This document shows, piece after piece, positions 1-8,862 of a stretch of DNA of 57,974 bases; positions within the stretch are counted from its first letter, which is position 1; every line of letters begins with the position of its first letter. The position numbers and the translations under genes were made by a program. Source of the DNA: Streptomyces sp. Act143. GTDB taxonomy: Bacteria; Actinomycetota; Actinomycetes; Streptomycetales; Streptomycetaceae. The notes under the pieces were generated by a model, which did not search any database, was not told the origin of the DNA, and saw only the letters and a program-made list of their open reading frames with translations. Location: the NCBI RefSeq assembly GCF_003143935.1, contig NZ_QFRX01000001.1:2479623-2537596 (forward strand). Reading direction: 5' to 3'.

Positions 1-1
1 A

Positions 2-985
2 CTGACGGTGATCCTCATCGACGCCCGCAACGGTGTCGTCGAACAGACCCGTCGGCACGCGGCGCTCGCGGCCCTGCTGCGCGTCCCGCACGTCGTCCTC
101 GCCGTCAACAAGATGGACCTCGTCGGCTACCAGGAGTCCGTGTTCGCCGCGATCGCCGAGGAGTTCACGGCGTACGCGACCGAGCTGGGCGTCCCCGAGG
201 TCACCGCGATCCCGATCTCGGCGCTCGCCGGTGACAACGTGGTGGAGCCGTCCGCGAACATGGACTGGTACGGCGGCCCGACCGTCCTGGAGCACCTGGA
301 GACGGTCCCGGTCATCCACGACCTGAGCCACTGCCACGCGCGCCTGCCCGTGCAGTACGTGATCCGTCCGCAGACCGCCGAGCACCCGGACTACCGCGGG
401 TACGCCGGTCAGATCGCCGCCGGTTCCTTCCGCGTCGGCGAGCAGATCACCGTGCTGCCGTCGGGCCGCTCCACGAAGATCGCCGCCATCGACCTGCTCG
501 GCGAGCCGGTCGACGTCGCCTGGACGACCCAGTCGGTGACCCTCCTGCTGGAGGACGACATCGACATCTCGCGCGGCGACCTGATCGTGCCCAGCAAGGA
601 CGCGCCGCCGACCACGCAGGACATCGAGGCGACCGTGTGCCATGTCGCCGACGCCCCGCTGACCGTCGGCCACCGCGTGCTGCTCAAGCACGGCACCCGC
701 ACGGTGAAGGCGATCGTCAAGGACATCCCGTCCCGTCTCACGCTCGACGACCTGTCCCTGCACCCGCACCCGGGACAGCTCGTCGCCAACGACATCGGCC
801 GCGTGAAGATCCGCACCGCGGAGCCGCTGCCGGTGGACTCCTACGCCGACTCCCGGCGCACGGGCTCGTTCATCCTGATCGACCCCAGCGACGGCACCAC
901 GCTCACCGCGGGCATGGTCGGCGAGTCCTTCGCGTCCCCCGAGCCCGTCAAGGACGAGGCCGAGGACGACGGGTGGGACTTCTGA
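2..985 (+). CDS. cysN: Sulfate adenylyltransferase subunit 1 (CysN), 5'-truncated by window
   Basis: The reading frame is open from base 2, so the gene starts outside the window and the N-terminal P-loop is not seen. The visible part is an EF-Tu-like GTPase followed by beta-barrel domains. The guanine-binding NKMD motif sits near the start, followed by the SALAGDNV stretch typical of CysN. In this family CysN hydrolyses GTP to drive CysD-catalysed formation of adenosine 5'-phosphosulfate, the first step of assimilatory sulfate reduction in the cytoplasm. About 327 codons are visible out of the usual 430 or so. The sulfonate transporter genes follow on the same strand, which supports a sulfur-assimilation operon. 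Identification is confident; only the start is missing. Confidence 0.96.
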   Translation: MTVILIDARNGVVEQTRRHAALAALLRVPHVVLAVNKMDLVGYQESVFAAIAEEFTAYATELGVPEVTAIPISALAGDNVVEPSANMDWYGGPTVLEHLETVPVIHDLSHCHARLPVQYVIRPQTAEHPDYRGYAGQIAAGSFRVGEQITVLPSGRSTKIAAIDLLGEPVDVAWTTQSVTLLLEDDIDISRGDLIVPSKDAPPTTQDIEATVCHVADAPLTVGHRVLLKHGTRTVKAIVKDIPSRLTLDDLSLHPHPGQLVANDIGRVKIRTAEPLPVDSYADSRRTGSFILIDPSDGTTLTAGMVGESFASPEPVKDEAEDDGWDF

Positions 986-986
986 C

Positions 987-1091
987 ATGAATGCCTCCGA
1001 CTACTTCTCCACGTTCGCGAAGGAGGGCGGCCGCGTGGGCAGCGGTGCGCTCGGCAGCGGGCAGGGCGGAGTCGCGCGATGTGTGCGCTGA
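987..1091 (+). CDS. Possible 34-residue ORF between cysN and the sulfonate-binding protein gene
   Basis: An ATG lies one base after the cysN stop and opens a 34-codon frame ending TGA. The peptide begins MNASDYFSTFAKEGG and has no recognisable domain. A second short frame (1079-1168, 29 codons, with a run of arginines) overlaps it. Small peptides upstream of actinobacterial sulfur-transport genes are sometimes leader peptides, but neither frame has the His-Val-Asp-Leu plus terminal Cys pattern I would expect. Coupling to the cysN stop is the only support for translation, so it may not be a real gene. Confidence 0.25.
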   Translation: MNASDYFSTFAKEGGRVGSGALGSGQGGVARCVR

Positions 1092-1205
1092 CGTACGCGC
1101 ACCGCATGCGCGCCCGCACCCCCCACCGCCGTAGACGCAGACCTGCCGACCTCCCGGCCACGACCTGAGACCGTGACCGCCGGGCCTCCGAGAGGAACAC
1201 CTCCC

Positions 1206-2309
1206 GTGCCTGCTCCAGCTGCACTTCGCCGCACCTTCGCGGTTTTGGCCGCGCTCCCGTTGCTGACCCTCGCCGCGTGCGGCTACGGCTCCCAGGCCAA
1301 GGACGACGACACCGTCAAGGTCGCCGCCGGGGCGAAGAAGGTCGACGGACTCGACTCCGTCCGGATCGGCTACTTCGGCAACCTCACGCACGGCACCGCG
1401 CTCGTCGCGCGTGAGCAGGGCCTCTTCCAGAAGGAACTCGGCGCGACCGAGGCGAAGTACGCGACCTTCAACGCCGGACCCTCCGAGATCGAGGCGCTCA
1501 ACTCCGGCTCGATCGACATCGGCTGGATCGGCCCGTCCCCGGCGATCAACGGCTACACCAAGTCCGGCGGCAAGAACCTGAAGATCATCGGGGGTTCGGC
1601 GTCCGGCGGCGTGAAGCTCGTCGTCGACCCGGACAAGATCAAGTCCTTGAAGGACGTCAAGGGCAAGAAGATCGCCACCCCGCAGCTCGGCAACACCCAG
1701 GACGTGGCGTTCCTCAACTGGATCGCGGAGCAGGGCTGGAAGGTCGACGCGCAGAGCGGCAAGGGCGACGTCACCGTCGTCCGCACCGACAACAAGATCA
1801 CCCCGGACGCCTACAAGTCCGGTTCCGTCGACGGCGCGTGGGTGCCGGAGCCGACCGCGTCGAAGCTGGTCGCCGAGGGCGGCAAGGTGCTCCTCGACGA
1901 GGCGTCCCTGTGGCCCGACAAGAAGTTCGTGATCACGAACATCATCGTCCGGCAGGGCTTCCTCAAGGACCACCCGAAGGCCGTCGAGGCGGTCCTGAGG
2001 GCCTCCGTCGAGGCCAACAAGTGGATCAACGCCAACCCGGACGAGGCGAAGGCCGCGGCGAACAAGCAGCTCGGCATCGACTCCGGCAAGGAGCTCCCGG
2101 CCGAGGTCCTGGACCCGGCGTGGAAGTCGATCCAGTTCACCGACGACCCGCTGGCCGCCACCCTCGGCACCGAGGCGGAGCACGCGGTCAAGGCCGGGCT
2201 GCTGGAACAGCCGGACCTGAAGGGGATCTACGACCTCACGCTCCTCAACAAGGTCCTCGAAGCCGACGGTGAGAGCACGGTCGACGCCGCCGGCCTCGGC
2301 ACCAGCTGA
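1206..2309 (+). CDS. Aliphatic sulfonate/taurine-type ABC substrate-binding lipoprotein
   Basis: This 367-residue protein starts at GTG 1206, preceded by a GAGAGGA ribosome-binding site about 10 bases upstream. A lipoprotein signal peptide ends in the lipobox LTLAAC with Cys25, so it should be anchored outside the membrane. The body has the SsuA/TauA/NrtA-like periplasmic-binding fold, for example the IGYFGNLTHGTALVA start and the SIDIGWIGPSPAI segment. It is followed after 34 bases by the ATPase and then the permease, and lies just downstream of cysN. A role in importing organosulfonates as a sulfur source fits this context; the exact ligand cannot be read from sequence. Confidence 0.9.
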   Translation: MPAPAALRRTFAVLAALPLLTLAACGYGSQAKDDDTVKVAAGAKKVDGLDSVRIGYFGNLTHGTALVAREQGLFQKELGATEAKYATFNAGPSEIEALNSGSIDIGWIGPSPAINGYTKSGGKNLKIIGGSASGGVKLVVDPDKIKSLKDVKGKKIATPQLGNTQDVAFLNWIAEQGWKVDAQSGKGDVTVVRTDNKITPDAYKSGSVDGAWVPEPTASKLVAEGGKVLLDEASLWPDKKFVITNIIVRQGFLKDHPKAVEAVLRASVEANKWINANPDEAKAAANKQLGIDSGKELPAEVLDPAWKSIQFTDDPLAATLGTEAEHAVKAGLLEQPDLKGIYDLTLLNKVLEADGESTVDAAGLGTS

Positions 2310-2343
2310 CCCCTATCCCGACGAGTCCCAGGAGGTGACGACC

Positions 2344-3129
2344 ATGGCCACGACCACGACGCTCGCCAAGGCCGACGAGGCGGTCGACCACGCGGCACGG
2401 ATCGAGCACGTCTCGAAGTCCTTCGCGACGCCCGCCGGGCAGCAGCTCGTCCTGGACGACATCAGCCTCGATGTCGCTCCGGGCGAGTTCGTCACCCTCC
2501 TGGGGGCCTCGGGCTGCGGCAAGTCCACGCTGCTGAACCTGGTGGCGGGGCTGGACAGGCCGAGCGCGGGCTCCATCACCACCGACGGCCGGCCGGCGCT
2601 GATGTTCCAGGAGCACGCCCTCTTCCCGTGGCTGACCGCGGGCAAGAACATCGAACTCGCCCTGAAGCTGAGGGGAGTTCCCAAGCCGGAGCGGCGCGAC
2701 CGGGCCGAGGAGCTGCTCGAACTGGTCCGGCTGAAGGGCGCGCACGGCAAGCGCGTCCACGAACTGTCGGGCGGCATGCGGCAACGCGCGGCACTGGCCC
2801 GGGCGCTCGCCCAGGAGAGCAACCTGCTGCTGATGGACGAGCCGTTCTCGGCCCTCGACGCCATCACCCGCGATGTGCTGCACGACGAGCTCACCCGCAT
2901 CTGGCAGGAGACCGGGCTGTCCGTCCTGTTCGTCACGCACAACGTGCGCGAGGCGGTACGGCTCGCGCAGCGGGTGATCCTGCTGTCCTCCCGTCCGGGC
3001 CGGATCGCGCGCGAGTGGACGGTCGACATCCCGCAGCCGCGCCGCATCGAGGACGCGCCGGTCGCCGAACTGTCCCTTGAGATCACCGATGTACTGCGTG
3101 GGGAGATCCGCCGCCATGGCCAGCACTGA
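2344..3129 (+). CDS. Sulfonate-type ABC transporter ATP-binding protein
   Basis: This 261-residue ATPase starts at ATG 2344 behind a strong AGGAGGTGACG site. It has all ABC motifs in order: Walker A GASGCGKST (about residues 54-62), a Q-loop in MFQEH, the signature LSGGMRQR, Walker B LLLMDEPFSALD and the switch histidine in FVTHN. It belongs to the SsuB/TauB/NrtD group and should power the neighbouring permease on the cytoplasmic face. Its stop lies inside the permease gene (14-base overlap), so the two are probably translationally coupled. Function is certain at family level; sulfonate specificity is inferred from cysN and the chelatase on either side. Confidence 0.93.
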   Translation: MATTTTLAKADEAVDHAARIEHVSKSFATPAGQQLVLDDISLDVAPGEFVTLLGASGCGKSTLLNLVAGLDRPSAGSITTDGRPALMFQEHALFPWLTAGKNIELALKLRGVPKPERRDRAEELLELVRLKGAHGKRVHELSGGMRQRAALARALAQESNLLLMDEPFSALDAITRDVLHDELTRIWQETGLSVLFVTHNVREAVRLAQRVILLSSRPGRIAREWTVDIPQPRRIEDAPVAELSLEITDVLRGEIRRHGQH

Positions 3130-3994
3130 CACGACACCGGTCCAGGACGCCGGGAGCGTCGAGGCCGGCCTCGACGCGCTGGAGACCACGGCCACCGGCC
3201 GCCCGACCCTGCGGCAGACCTTCGTCAACAAGATCTTCCCGCCGATCGTCGCGATCGCCGTGGTGCTGGCGGCCTGGGCGCTGCTCTACCCGATCGTCGA
3301 CAACCCCGCCAAGCTGCCCTCCCCGTCGGCCGTGGGCAGCGCGTTCAAGGACGCCTGGCTCCAGGGCGAGCTGCTCGGTTACATCTGGACCTCCGTCTCG
3401 CGCGGTCTGCTCGGCTTCCTGATGGCGCTGGCCATCGGCACCCCGCTGGGGCTGCTGGTGGCGCGGGTGAAGTTCGTGCGCGCGGCGATCGGTCCGATCC
3501 TGTCCGGCCTGCAGTCGCTGCCGTCGGTGGCGTGGGTGCCGCCGGCCGTGATCTGGCTGGGCCTGAACAACTCGATGATGTACGCGGTGATCCTGCTCGG
3601 CGCGGTCCCCTCCATCGCCAACGGCCTGGTGTCCGGCGTCGACCAGATCCCGCCGCTGTTCCTGCGGGCGGGCCGCACGATGGGCGCGACCGGCCTGAAG
3701 GGCACCTGGCACGTCACCCTGCCCGCCGCCCTGCCCGGCTATGTGGCGGGCATGAAGCAGGGCTGGGCGTTCTCCTGGCGTTCGCTGATGGCCGCGGAGA
3801 TCATCGCCCAGTTCCCCGACCTCGGTGTGGGCCTCGGCCAGTTGCTGGAGAACGCCCGCACCGCGAGCGACATGGCGCTGGTGTTCGAGGCGATCCTGCT
3901 CATCCTGTTCGTCGGCATCGCGATCGACCTGCTGATCTTCAGTCCGCTGGAGCGGTGGGTGCTGCGCAGCCGCGGCCTGCTGGTGAAAGGGTAG
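3116..3994 (+). CDS. Sulfonate-type ABC transporter permease
   Basis: This 292-residue membrane protein starts at ATG 3116, overlapping the ATPase gene by 14 bases. A soluble N-terminus of about 40 residues precedes about six hydrophobic segments. The cytoplasmic EAA-type loop that contacts the ATPase lies around RAGRTMGATGLKGTWHVTLPAALPG-like sequence in the middle of the protein, which identifies the SsuC/TauC family. It completes the binding-protein/ATPase/permease set begun at 1206. The chelatase gene starts 10 bases downstream and is likely in the same transcript. Confidence 0.92.
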   Translation: MASTDTTPVQDAGSVEAGLDALETTATGRPTLRQTFVNKIFPPIVAIAVVLAAWALLYPIVDNPAKLPSPSAVGSAFKDAWLQGELLGYIWTSVSRGLLGFLMALAIGTPLGLLVARVKFVRAAIGPILSGLQSLPSVAWVPPAVIWLGLNNSMMYAVILLGAVPSIANGLVSGVDQIPPLFLRAGRTMGATGLKGTWHVTLPAALPGYVAGMKQGWAFSWRSLMAAEIIAQFPDLGVGLGQLLENARTASDMALVFEAILLILFVGIAIDLLIFSPLERWVLRSRGLLVKG

Positions 3995-4003
3995 GTAAGT
4001 CCT

Positions 4004-4744
4004 GTGCTGGGAAAGCCCGTTCTTCTCGTCATCGCCCACGGCAGCCGCGACCCGCGGCACGCCGCGACGGTGCACGCCCTTGTCCGCCGGGTGCGCTCGC
4101 TGCGCCCGGACGTGCGGGTGGAGACGGGTTTCCTGGACTTCAACATCCCGTCCGTGCAAGGGGTGTTGGAGTCGCTGGCGGCGGAGGGCGTCCGTGAGGT
4201 CGTGGCCCTGCCCCTTCTCCTGACCCGCGCGTTCCACGCGAAGGCGGACATCCCGGCGGTGCTCAGGGACGCGCCGTCGCGGTTGCGCATCCGCCAGGCC
4301 GAGGTGCTCGGCCCGTCGCCGCTGCTGCTGTCCGCGCTGGAACGCCGGTTGTACGAGGCCGGGTTGACGCCCGCCGACAAGTCCTCGACCGGGGTCGTGC
4401 TGGCCTCGGCGGGGTCCACCGACCCGGAGGCGATCGCAGTGATCGCAGAAATCGCGCGGGAGTGGCGGCACACCGGTTGGTGCGCCGTGCGGCCTGCGTT
4501 CGCCTCCGCCGCCTTGCCCCGTACCGAGGACGCGGTACGGGAGCTGCGGGCGCTGGGCTGCTCCCGGGTGGCCGTGGCGCCGTACGTCCTGGCCCCCGGC
4601 TTCCTGCCGGACCGCATCGCGCGGGGCGCGGCGGACGCGGACGTCCTGGCGGACGTGCTGGGGGCGGCGCCGGAGGTGGCGCGGCTGCTGGTGGACCGGT
4701 ACGAGGCGGCGCGCAGGCCGGTGCCGGCCGCGCTGGGTGCCTAG
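4004..4744 (+). CDS. CbiX/SirB-type sirohydrochlorin (ferro)chelatase
   Basis: This 246-residue protein starts at GTG 4004. It has the chelatase opening LLVIAHGSRDPRH, whose histidine is a metal ligand in the CbiX/SirB family, and a second conserved stretch FHAKADIP. Two CbiX-like half domains appear to be present, as in long SirB proteins. The likely reaction is insertion of ferrous iron into sirohydrochlorin to make siroheme, the cofactor of assimilatory sulfite reductase. Position at the end of the cysN-sulfonate operon supports siroheme rather than cobalamin synthesis. Metal choice is an inference. Confidence 0.88.
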   Translation: MLGKPVLLVIAHGSRDPRHAATVHALVRRVRSLRPDVRVETGFLDFNIPSVQGVLESLAAEGVREVVALPLLLTRAFHAKADIPAVLRDAPSRLRIRQAEVLGPSPLLLSALERRLYEAGLTPADKSSTGVVLASAGSTDPEAIAVIAEIAREWRHTGWCAVRPAFASAALPRTEDAVRELRALGCSRVAVAPYVLAPGFLPDRIARGAADADVLADVLGAAPEVARLLVDRYEAARRPVPAALGA

Positions 4745-4769
4745 GGCCCGTGTTTGGCGGTCGCGTCGT

Positions 4770-4782
4770 CGCCCGAAGGGCG
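4770..4782. terminator. Short GC hairpin between convergent genes
   Basis: CGCCC-GAA-GGGCG forms a five-pair stem with a three-base loop in the 65-base gap between the chelatase stop and the convergent ArsR gene. There is no T-run. It could end transcription from both sides, but the stem is short. Confidence 0.3.
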
Positions 4783-4809
4783 GGGCGGGCGGGACTTTCA
4801 CCGCAGGTC

Positions 4810-5793
4810 CTAGCGGCAGAGCTCGTCTCCGAGGGTTGTGCGCGCGTACCGTACGACCCTGCCGTTCCGTGTCCGGCTGAGCAGCCCCGCGTCGTAGAGC
4901 ACCGTCAGGTGCTGGCTGACCGCGCCCGGGGTGACGTCGAGGCGGTGGGCCAGTTCGGTGGTCGAGGCCGGCTCCGCGAGGAGCAGCAGCAGGCGGGCGC
5001 GGGGACGGCCGAGGAGGCGGACCAGGGCGGCGTCGGTGACCGGGGGCGGTTCCGCGGAGAGGGTGGCGCTGCCGCGGGCCGGATAGATGATCGTGGGCGG
5101 CCGGGTGGGGTCGATGAGCGGCTGGGCGCCGCGGGCGAACAACGACGGCAGCAGCACCAGCCCCCGGCCGGCGATGCTCATGTCCGTCCAGGGCGCCTGG
5201 ATCATGAAGTCGTCGGTGGACAGCCGGAGTTGGCCGTCGACCCAGCTGAGCCGCCGGTCGAGTCCCGCGAACAGCGCCCCGGCGCCCTGCTCGGCGAGGA
5301 CCCGGGCCTGGTGGGCGAGGTCGGCCTCCATGATGCTCTGCACGCGGGGCCACCAGTCGGGGGCCAGACAGGCGTGCCAGTAGGCGTCGAGGGCGGCCGT
5401 GATCCGGTCGAGGAAGCGGCCCGGCTCGGCCAGTCCGCGGGCGACGACCGGCGGCAGCGCGCTCTCGGTGCGGTAGGCGGCGCGGAAGTCGGCGTCGAGG
5501 AGGTCCGGCGGGGTGGCGCGGAGCCGGTCGAGTTCGTCGGCGAAGACCGGGCGGGCGCGCTCGGGGCGCGGGGTGAGACAGTCCGGCACCCACAGCCAGG
5601 GGGTGGTGAGCGCGCTGAGCAGCTCATGGTCGAGGGCGGCCAGGCGCGGGCGGATGCGGCGCAGCCACGGCCGGTGGTGGGGGTAGCGGGCCGGGTCGTG
5701 CAGACAGCGCAGCGAGAACACCGCCTCCTGGAGCGGGGAGTAGGCGAAGGAGGTGGTGGCGAGGTCGTCGACGGCGAAGCGGAACTCAATCAT
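4810..5793 (-). CDS. ArsR-type winged-helix regulator with N-terminal DUF5937-like domain
   Basis: This 327-residue protein has a long N-terminal domain (about residues 1-235) resembling DUF5937 and a C-terminal winged helix of about 85 residues (ASTTELAHRLDVTPGAVSQH recognition region). It has no clustered cysteines, so metal sensing is not indicated. It is divergent from an MFS transporter gene with only 56 bases between the starts, and a repeated AATCATTG motif overlaps its own start codon. Repression of itself and of the transporter is the likely role. The inducer is unknown. Confidence 0.85.
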   Translation of the reverse strand: MIEFRFAVDDLATTSFAYSPLQEAVFSLRCLHDPARYPHHRPWLRRIRPRLAALDHELLSALTTPWLWVPDCLTPRPERARPVFADELDRLRATPPDLLDADFRAAYRTESALPPVVARGLAEPGRFLDRITAALDAYWHACLAPDWWPRVQSIMEADLAHQARVLAEQGAGALFAGLDRRLSWVDGQLRLSTDDFMIQAPWTDMSIAGRGLVLLPSLFARGAQPLIDPTRPPTIIYPARGSATLSAEPPPVTDAALVRLLGRPRARLLLLLAEPASTTELAHRLDVTPGAVSQHLTVLYDAGLLSRTRNGRVVRYARTTLGDELCR

Positions 5794-5815
5794 TGAGCCT
5801 CACGCTAAATCATTG
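5785..5815. promoter_or_regulatory. Putative ArsR-family operator: two AATCATTG sites 20 bp apart
   Basis: AATCATTG occurs at 5788-5795 and again at 5808-5815, two helical turns apart. The first copy sits inside the perfect 13-bp palindrome CTCAATCATTGAG, which covers the regulator's start codon. The position between divergent regulator and transporter genes fits an autoregulatory site. No binding data can be read from sequence. Confidence 0.5.
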
Positions 5816-5849
5816 TCGGCGCGCTGCCGCCGCCGGGTGAGATGTCCGC

Positions 5850-7127
5850 ATGACCACGACACCCGTCTCCGCGCCCGCCGACCCCGAGCTACGCCCCTCC
5901 CGGCTCCCCACCGACCCCACCCTGCGCCGCGCCGCCCTTCTGACCGCCGCGAACTCCCTCGGCAACGGCCTCTACTTCCCGCTCGGCGTCCTGTACTTCA
6001 CCCGCATCGTCGGCCTCGACGCGACCTCGGTGGGCCTCGGCATGACGGGCGCGGGGCTGGTCGGTGTGGCGGCCGGGGTGCCGGCCGGGCGGGCCGCGGA
6101 CCGGTGGGGCGCCCGGCGGGTCGGTGCGCTGCTGTGGGCCGGGACGGGCGTGGCGACGGCCGCGTACGTCTTCGTGCACTCCTACGCCGGCTTCCTCGTC
6201 GCGGTGGTCTGTGCCACCGGTCTGCAGATGGCGAGCCGGGGCGTGCAGGGCGCGATCTACGCCGATGTGCTGCCGGCCGCGACCCGGGTGGAGGCGCGGG
6301 CGTATCTGCGGATGGTGACGAACGTGTTCATGGGCGTGGGCGGGGCGTTCGGGGCGATCGCCCTCCAACTCGACACGCGAGGCGCCTATGTGACGGTCAT
6401 TCTGATCAACGCGGTGTCCTTCGCGGGGCCCGCGCTGCTGCTCCCCCGGCTGCCGCTGGCCCCGCACGCCCTGGAGCGGACGGCTCCGGCGGCCGACGCC
6501 CCGGCGGCCGACCGCTGGCGTGCGGTGCGCGACCTGCCGTTCCTCGCGGTCACCGTGCTGAACGCGGTCCTCGTCGTGCAGTACACGCTGGCGGAGGTCG
6601 GGCTGCCGCTGTGGATCGTGGAGCGGACCGAGGCGCCGCGCTGGACGGCGGCCCTGCTGATGATCCTCAACTGTGTGCTGGTGGCGCTGCTCCAGGTGCG
6701 GGTGGCCCGCAGCGCCTCCCAAGTCCCCAGCGCGGTGCAGGCGATGGGCTGGTCGGGGCTGCTGCTCGCGGCGGCGTGCGCGGTGTACGCGGTGTCGGCG
6801 GGCCTGTCGCCGGTGTGGGCGGTGCTGGCGCTGACGGTCGGCGCGGTCGTGCAGGTCCTCGCCGAGGTGCTGTCGGCGGCGGGCGGCTGGACCCTCGGCT
6901 ACGAGCTGGCCGACGCCCGCGCCCACGGTGTCTACCAGGGCGTGTTCGGCGCGGGCATGTCGGCGGGCATGATGGCGGGCCCCGCCCTGGTCACGGTCAC
7001 CGCGGTCCAGCACGGCACGGCGGGCTGGGCGGCACTCGGCGTCCTGTTCGCACTGGCGGGCCTCGCGGTCGGCCCGGCGGTGCGGTGGGCGCTGCGGAAC
7101 GGGGAGTGGCGGGGCGACCAGGGCTAG
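5850..7127 (+). CDS. MFS transporter (drug/metabolite efflux type)
   Basis: This 425-residue protein starts at ATG 5850 and has about 12 hydrophobic segments. The MFS motif A region lies after helix 2, with the [16 protein letters not shown] pattern (G-x3-D-x2-G-x-R-R). The central loop around residues 200-215 is charged and Ala-rich. It is divergent from the ArsR-type regulator and is probably controlled by it. The last four bases overlap the end of the convergent DsbA-like gene. Substrate cannot be predicted. Confidence 0.88.
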   Translation: MTTTPVSAPADPELRPSRLPTDPTLRRAALLTAANSLGNGLYFPLGVLYFTRIVGLDATSVGLGMTGAGLVGVAAGVPAGRAADRWGARRVGALLWAGTGVATAAYVFVHSYAGFLVAVVCATGLQMASRGVQGAIYADVLPAATRVEARAYLRMVTNVFMGVGGAFGAIALQLDTRGAYVTVILINAVSFAGPALLLPRLPLAPHALERTAPAADAPAADRWRAVRDLPFLAVTVLNAVLVVQYTLAEVGLPLWIVERTEAPRWTAALLMILNCVLVALLQVRVARSASQVPSAVQAMGWSGLLLAAACAVYAVSAGLSPVWAVLALTVGAVVQVLAEVLSAAGGWTLGYELADARAHGVYQGVFGAGMSAGMMAGPALVTVTAVQHGTAGWAALGVLFALAGLAVGPAVRWALRNGEWRGDQG

Positions 7128-7741
7128 TCGAAGGCGAGGCCGCCGGTGCGGGTGCGCTTGAGTTCGAAGAAGTCCGGCTCCGTTGCCAGTACCCGGAAAC
7201 TGTCGAAGAGTTGGGCGGCCCGCGCACCCCGCGGAATCGCCCGCAGTACCGGCCCGAACCACACCGTTCCGTCGACGTGGACGGTGGGCGTGCCCACATA
7301 GCCGCCGGAGTCGGGCTCGATGCCGGTCTCGTGGCTGCGGCGGACGGCCTCGTCGTACGCGGGGTCGTGCGCGGCGGCGGCGAGGTCCGCCGCGAGCCCG
7401 AGCTCGGCGAGGGACTCGGCGACGACGGCGTCGAAGTCCTCCTGCTTCTGTTCGTGGATACGGGTGCCGAAGGCCGTGTAGAGGTCGCGGAGCACCTTCT
7501 CCCCGTGCCGCTCCGCGGCGGCCACGGCGACACGCACCGGGCCGATCGACTTGTCGACCAGCTCCCGGTACCAGTCGGGGAGTTCGTTGCCGATGTTGTG
7601 CAGGTAGAGGCTCATCGCGTGGAAGCGGAGGTCGAGGGGGCGCTCCCGCTCGACCTCCAGCAGCCAGCGGGAGGTGATCCAGGCGAAGGGGCAGGCGGGG
7701 TCGAACCAGAAGTCGACGCGGGTGGGTTCCGTGTTGGTCAT
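7124..7741 (-). CDS. DsbA-family protein, mycothiol-dependent nitroreductase-like
   Basis: This 205-residue thioredoxin-fold protein starts at ATG 7741. The N-terminal strand leads into [16 protein letters not shown], which aligns with the DsbA/HCCA-isomerase family of actinobacteria represented by mycobacterial Rv2466c. Only the first cysteine of the CxxC position is present (C-P-F-A), so a mono-thiol mechanism is expected. In that family the partner thiol is mycothiol. The start chosen removes a 14-codon extension that would run through the inverted repeat at 7760-7785. The stop overlaps the MFS stop by four bases. Confidence 0.8.
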   Translation of the reverse strand: MTNTEPTRVDFWFDPACPFAWITSRWLLEVERERPLDLRFHAMSLYLHNIGNELPDWYRELVDKSIGPVRVAVAAAERHGEKVLRDLYTAFGTRIHEQKQEDFDAVVAESLAELGLAADLAAAAHDPAYDEAVRRSHETGIEPDSGGYVGTPTVHVDGTVWFGPVLRAIPRGARAAQLFDSFRVLATEPDFFELKRTRTGGLAFD

Positions 7742-7759
7742 GCGTCGACCGTAGTGGCT

Positions 7760-7785
7760 GATTGGCCCAGTGCATTGGGCCAATC
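7760..7785. promoter_or_regulatory. Perfect 10-bp inverted repeat between ketopantoate-reductase-like and DsbA-like genes
   Basis: GATTGGCCCA and TGGGCCAATC are separated by six bases. The repeat starts two bases inside the stop codon of the upstream gene (8806-7784) and lies 18 bases before the DsbA-like start. It could be an operator for the downstream gene or a transcription terminator for the upstream one. There is no T-run, which favours an operator. Confidence 0.45.
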
Positions 7786-8806
7786 AAGCACTGTTTGAGT
7801 GGTCCATTTCTTCTTCCGCCAGCCGTACCAGCTCCCCCACCGGCATCGACCCCGGCGCCCGGCGCTCCCGTGCGAAGGCGTTGGCGAGCCGCTGGAGCAG
7901 GTCGTTGAGCGGGGTCGGGACGCCGTGCAGACGCCCCAGCAGCGCGATCTCGCCGTTGAGGTAGTCGGCCTCGATGGTGCCGGTGCCGCGGTGCAGGGAC
8001 TGCCAGGAGGAGCCGCCGCCGCGCGGGACGCCGTCGAGCGGGACGAGGGTGACCTTGTCACCGCGGGCCGCCCGTTGCTCCTCGGCGCCGACGTAGGCGA
8101 TACCGGCGGCGTCCAGCACGGCCACGCCCTCGGCACGGACGCGCGCGGCGAGGCGTTCCGCGTCCGCCCCGGAGACGGGGCCGCTCACGGCCTCCAGCGC
8201 GTTGCCGAGGTTGGCGAGCAGCTTGGCGTACTGCCAGCGCGTCACATCGGGGACGACCGGCGCCTCGAAGTGGGACTTCTCCAGGTCGGCGGCGATGCGA
8301 CGGACGGTCTCGTCGGTGCCGTGGGGACAGCGGCCGAGGTGGAGGACGCCGGTGAGCGGGGTGCCGGCCGCGCTGACGACTCCGGGTTCGACGAGCGTGC
8401 AGGGCAGCCACACGCACACGCCGTACACCGTCCGGAACGTCCGCAGGGCCAGCCGCCGGCTCTCCACGCCGTTCTGTGCGCAGACCAGCGGCAGCCGCTC
8501 GGCCGCCGTGCCCCCGCCGGCCACCGGGGCCGGGCCCCAGGCGTGCAACGCGGCCACGCTGTCCTGGGTCTTCACGGCGAGGACGAGCACGTCGTCGGCG
8601 CGCAGTGCGCCGAGTTCGGCCGGTCCGTCGACGACGGGCAGCCGGTGGACGAAGTCACCGTCGGGCACCCGGAGCCGCAGCCCGTTCTCCCGCAGCGACG
8701 TGCCGTGCGCGCCCCGCGCCACGAGCACGACCTCGCGCCCGGACTCCGCGAGCCGCCCGCCGATGACGCCGCCTACCGCCCCTGCCCCGATGATGATGTA
8801 GCGCAT
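7784..8806 (-). CDS. 2-dehydropantoate 2-reductase family protein (PanE/ApbA-like)
   Basis: This 340-residue protein has an N-terminal Rossmann motif IIGAGAVGGVIGG for NADP(H) and a helical C-terminal domain. The conserved lysine of the family appears in QYAKLLANLGNA (about two-thirds along), and a further lysine in AVKTQDS. PanE reduces ketopantoate to pantoate for pantothenate synthesis. Many actinomycete paralogues act on other alpha-keto acids, and no other pantothenate gene is nearby, so the substrate is uncertain. The gene is transcribed toward the DsbA-like gene with 42 bases between them. Confidence 0.85.
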   Translation of the reverse strand: MRYIIIGAGAVGGVIGGRLAESGREVVLVARGAHGTSLRENGLRLRVPDGDFVHRLPVVDGPAELGALRADDVLVLAVKTQDSVAALHAWGPAPVAGGGTAAERLPLVCAQNGVESRRLALRTFRTVYGVCVWLPCTLVEPGVVSAAGTPLTGVLHLGRCPHGTDETVRRIAADLEKSHFEAPVVPDVTRWQYAKLLANLGNALEAVSGPVSGADAERLAARVRAEGVAVLDAAGIAYVGAEEQRAARGDKVTLVPLDGVPRGGGSSWQSLHRGTGTIEADYLNGEIALLGRLHGVPTPLNDLLQRLANAFARERRAPGSMPVGELVRLAEEEMDHSNSA

Positions 8807-8862
8807 GGAGCGAGCCTCGCACAGTTGACCTTGCCCCTGGGTGAAGGATCAGGGTTGCCCGC

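Noticed and set aside
3083..5593. An 836-codon open frame on the minus strand opposite the sulfonate permease and chelatase
   Set aside because: It is antisense to three well-supported genes, rich in Arg/Pro/Gly/His/Gln as GC-rich shadow frames are, and has no recognisable domain.
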